NCBI GenBank assembly: GCA_964472175.1 | Contig: CAYYJF010000079.1 | Coordinates: 1 to 6,610 of the forward strand | From: UBA8389 sp964472175 | GTDB lineage: Bacteria; Bacteroidota; Bacteroidia; Bacteroidales; UBA1402 | Length of the DNA: 6,610 nt | Direction of reading: 5' to 3' | Shown: one piece after another, positions 5,901 through 6,610 of the stretch | Layout: the number at the start of each line of letters is the position of its first letter | Numbering within the stretch: the first letter of the stretch is position 1 | Notes under the pieces: generated by a model | What the model saw: the letters and a program-made list of their open reading frames with translations, nothing else | Database searches by the model: none | What the model was told of the DNA's origin: nothing | Made by a program: the position numbers and the translations under genes

Positions 5901-6610
5901 ATGCAATTATACAATAGAACTTTGGGTCAATGGCTGGAACATTGGGCCAACACAACACCGGATAGAGAATACATTGTTTATTCTGATAGAGATTTGAGGT
6001 TTACCTGGTCACAATTCAACAGTCGTGTTGATGAGGCTGCATTGGGTTTGCTTTCAATCGGTGTAAAAAAAGGCGATCATGTGGGTATTTGGGCACAAAA
6101 TGTTCCTGAATGGCTCACTTTGATGTATGCATGTGCCAAAATTGGAGCGGTGTATGTCACGGTCAATACCAATTACAAACAACACGAGTTGGAATTTTTG
6201 GTTGAAAACTCGGACATGCATACCTTGTGCATCACCGATGGTACCTGGGATTCCAATTATGTTGACATGACCTATGAGATGTTGCCGGAATTGAAAACAA
6301 GCCCCAGGGGTGGACTCCAAAGCAAGCGATTCCCAAAAATGAGAAATGTTGTCTACATCGGACAGGAAAAATATCGGGGTATGTACAACTCTGCGGAACT
6401 GTTTCTGCTGGGTAAAAACATGGATCCGGCACTTTTGAAAGAAGTCAAAGAGACCGTCGATCCGGACGATGTCATGATGATGCAATATACTTCAGGTACC
6501 ACCGGTTTTCCAAAAGGTGTGATGCTTTCACACTTCAATTTGGCCAACAATGGTTTTTTGACAGGTGTGCATATGAAGTTTACCGATCAAGACAAACTGT
6601 GTGTCTGCGT
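5901..6610 (+). CDS. AMP-forming acyl-CoA synthetase / AMP-dependent ligase (3' truncated by window edge)
   Basis: Members of this superfamily activate a carboxylic acid with ATP to an acyl-AMP and transfer it to coenzyme A. The frame runs open from ATG 5901 (MQLYNRTLGQWLEHWANTTP) to the window end, showing 236 residues of the large N-terminal domain of a protein expected to be about 540-570 long. Family marks are TWSQFNSRVDEAALGLLSIG (about 35-54), KKGDHVGIWAQNVPEWL (56-72), AKIGAVYVTVNTNY (79-92), typical of acyl-CoA synthetases, and the ATP-binding P-loop YTSGTTGFPKGVMLSH at residues 196-211 with Lys205. The acyl-binding and C-terminal catalytic-Lys regions are outside, so the substrate (medium- or long-chain fatty acid, or another acid) cannot be set. 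It follows the XRE-cupin gene by 9 bases and probably shares its transcript and control. No Shine-Dalgarno motif is seen. Confidence 0.93.
   Translation, partial: MQLYNRTLGQWLEHWANTTPDREYIVYSDRDLRFTWSQFNSRVDEAALGLLSIGVKKGDHVGIWAQNVPEWLTLMYACAKIGAVYVTVNTNYKQHELEFLVENSDMHTLCITDGTWDSNYVDMTYEMLPELKTSPRGGLQSKRFPKMRNVVYIGQEKYRGMYNSAELFLLGKNMDPALLKEVKETVDPDDVMMMQYTSGTTGFPKGVMLSHFNLANNGFLTGVHMKFTDQDKLCVC

Noticed and set aside
6054..6485. 143-codon open frame on the minus strand
   Set aside because: It is antisense to the acyl-CoA synthetase, whose plus-strand frame carries clear ATP-binding motifs; the translated product has no recognisable domain.
1..6610. Mobile element, CRISPR array, tRNA/rRNA, riboswitch or undescribed system
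   Set aside because: No terminal repeats, regularly spaced repeats, structured RNA signatures or unrecognised genes were seen; coding sequence from known families fills nearly all of the window.

Overview
The window looks like a piece of a chromosome from the phylum Bacteroidota (Bacteroidetes). The reasons are: starts without Shine-Dalgarno motifs but with A-rich leaders; TAnnTTTG-type -7 boxes in the one large intergenic gap; a type II glutaminyl cyclase with an N-terminal export/lipoprotein-like segment, typical of this phylum; and a SufD-SufS-SufE order common in it. Base composition is moderate (around mid-40s % GC by eye) and even, apart from the AT-rich divergent gap. The genus cannot be named from sequence alone.

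Layout. (1) Positions 1-2560, plus strand: the 3' part of sufD, then sufS and sufE, packed 1 and 12 bases apart. This is the distal half of a SUF iron-sulfur cluster operon whose sufB and sufC presumably lie upstream of the window. SufS takes sulfur from cysteine as a persulfide, SufE carries it, and the SufBCD scaffold containing SufD builds the cluster. (2) Positions 2565-5142, minus strand: an ldcA - glutaminyl cyclase - rnhB cluster read right to left, with an 11-base gap and then a 4-base ATGA overlap, so probably one operon. It encodes a peptidoglycan-recycling LD-carboxypeptidase (S66), an exported M28-like glutaminyl-peptide cyclotransferase, and ribonuclease HII. Its end meets the end of the suf operon with only 4 bases between stop codons. 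(3) Positions 5143-5315: a 173-base AT-rich divergent promoter region with a candidate -7 box for each direction and an inverted repeat that could be an operator. (4) Positions 5316-6610, plus strand: an XRE-cupin transcriptional regulator followed 9 bases later by an AMP-forming acyl-CoA synthetase that runs off the window. This is a common regulator/enzyme pairing.

Every gene is a recognisable housekeeping or metabolic family with its key residues intact. I see no mobile element, CRISPR array, RNA gene or convincing new system. The points worth a second look are modest: an extra segment of about 20 residues in RNase HII beside the active site, an A8 tract that could join the sufD and sufS frames, the terminator-less convergent junction, a Glu-to-Asp change at the glutaminyl cyclase zinc site, and the putative operator of the XRE-cupin regulator.
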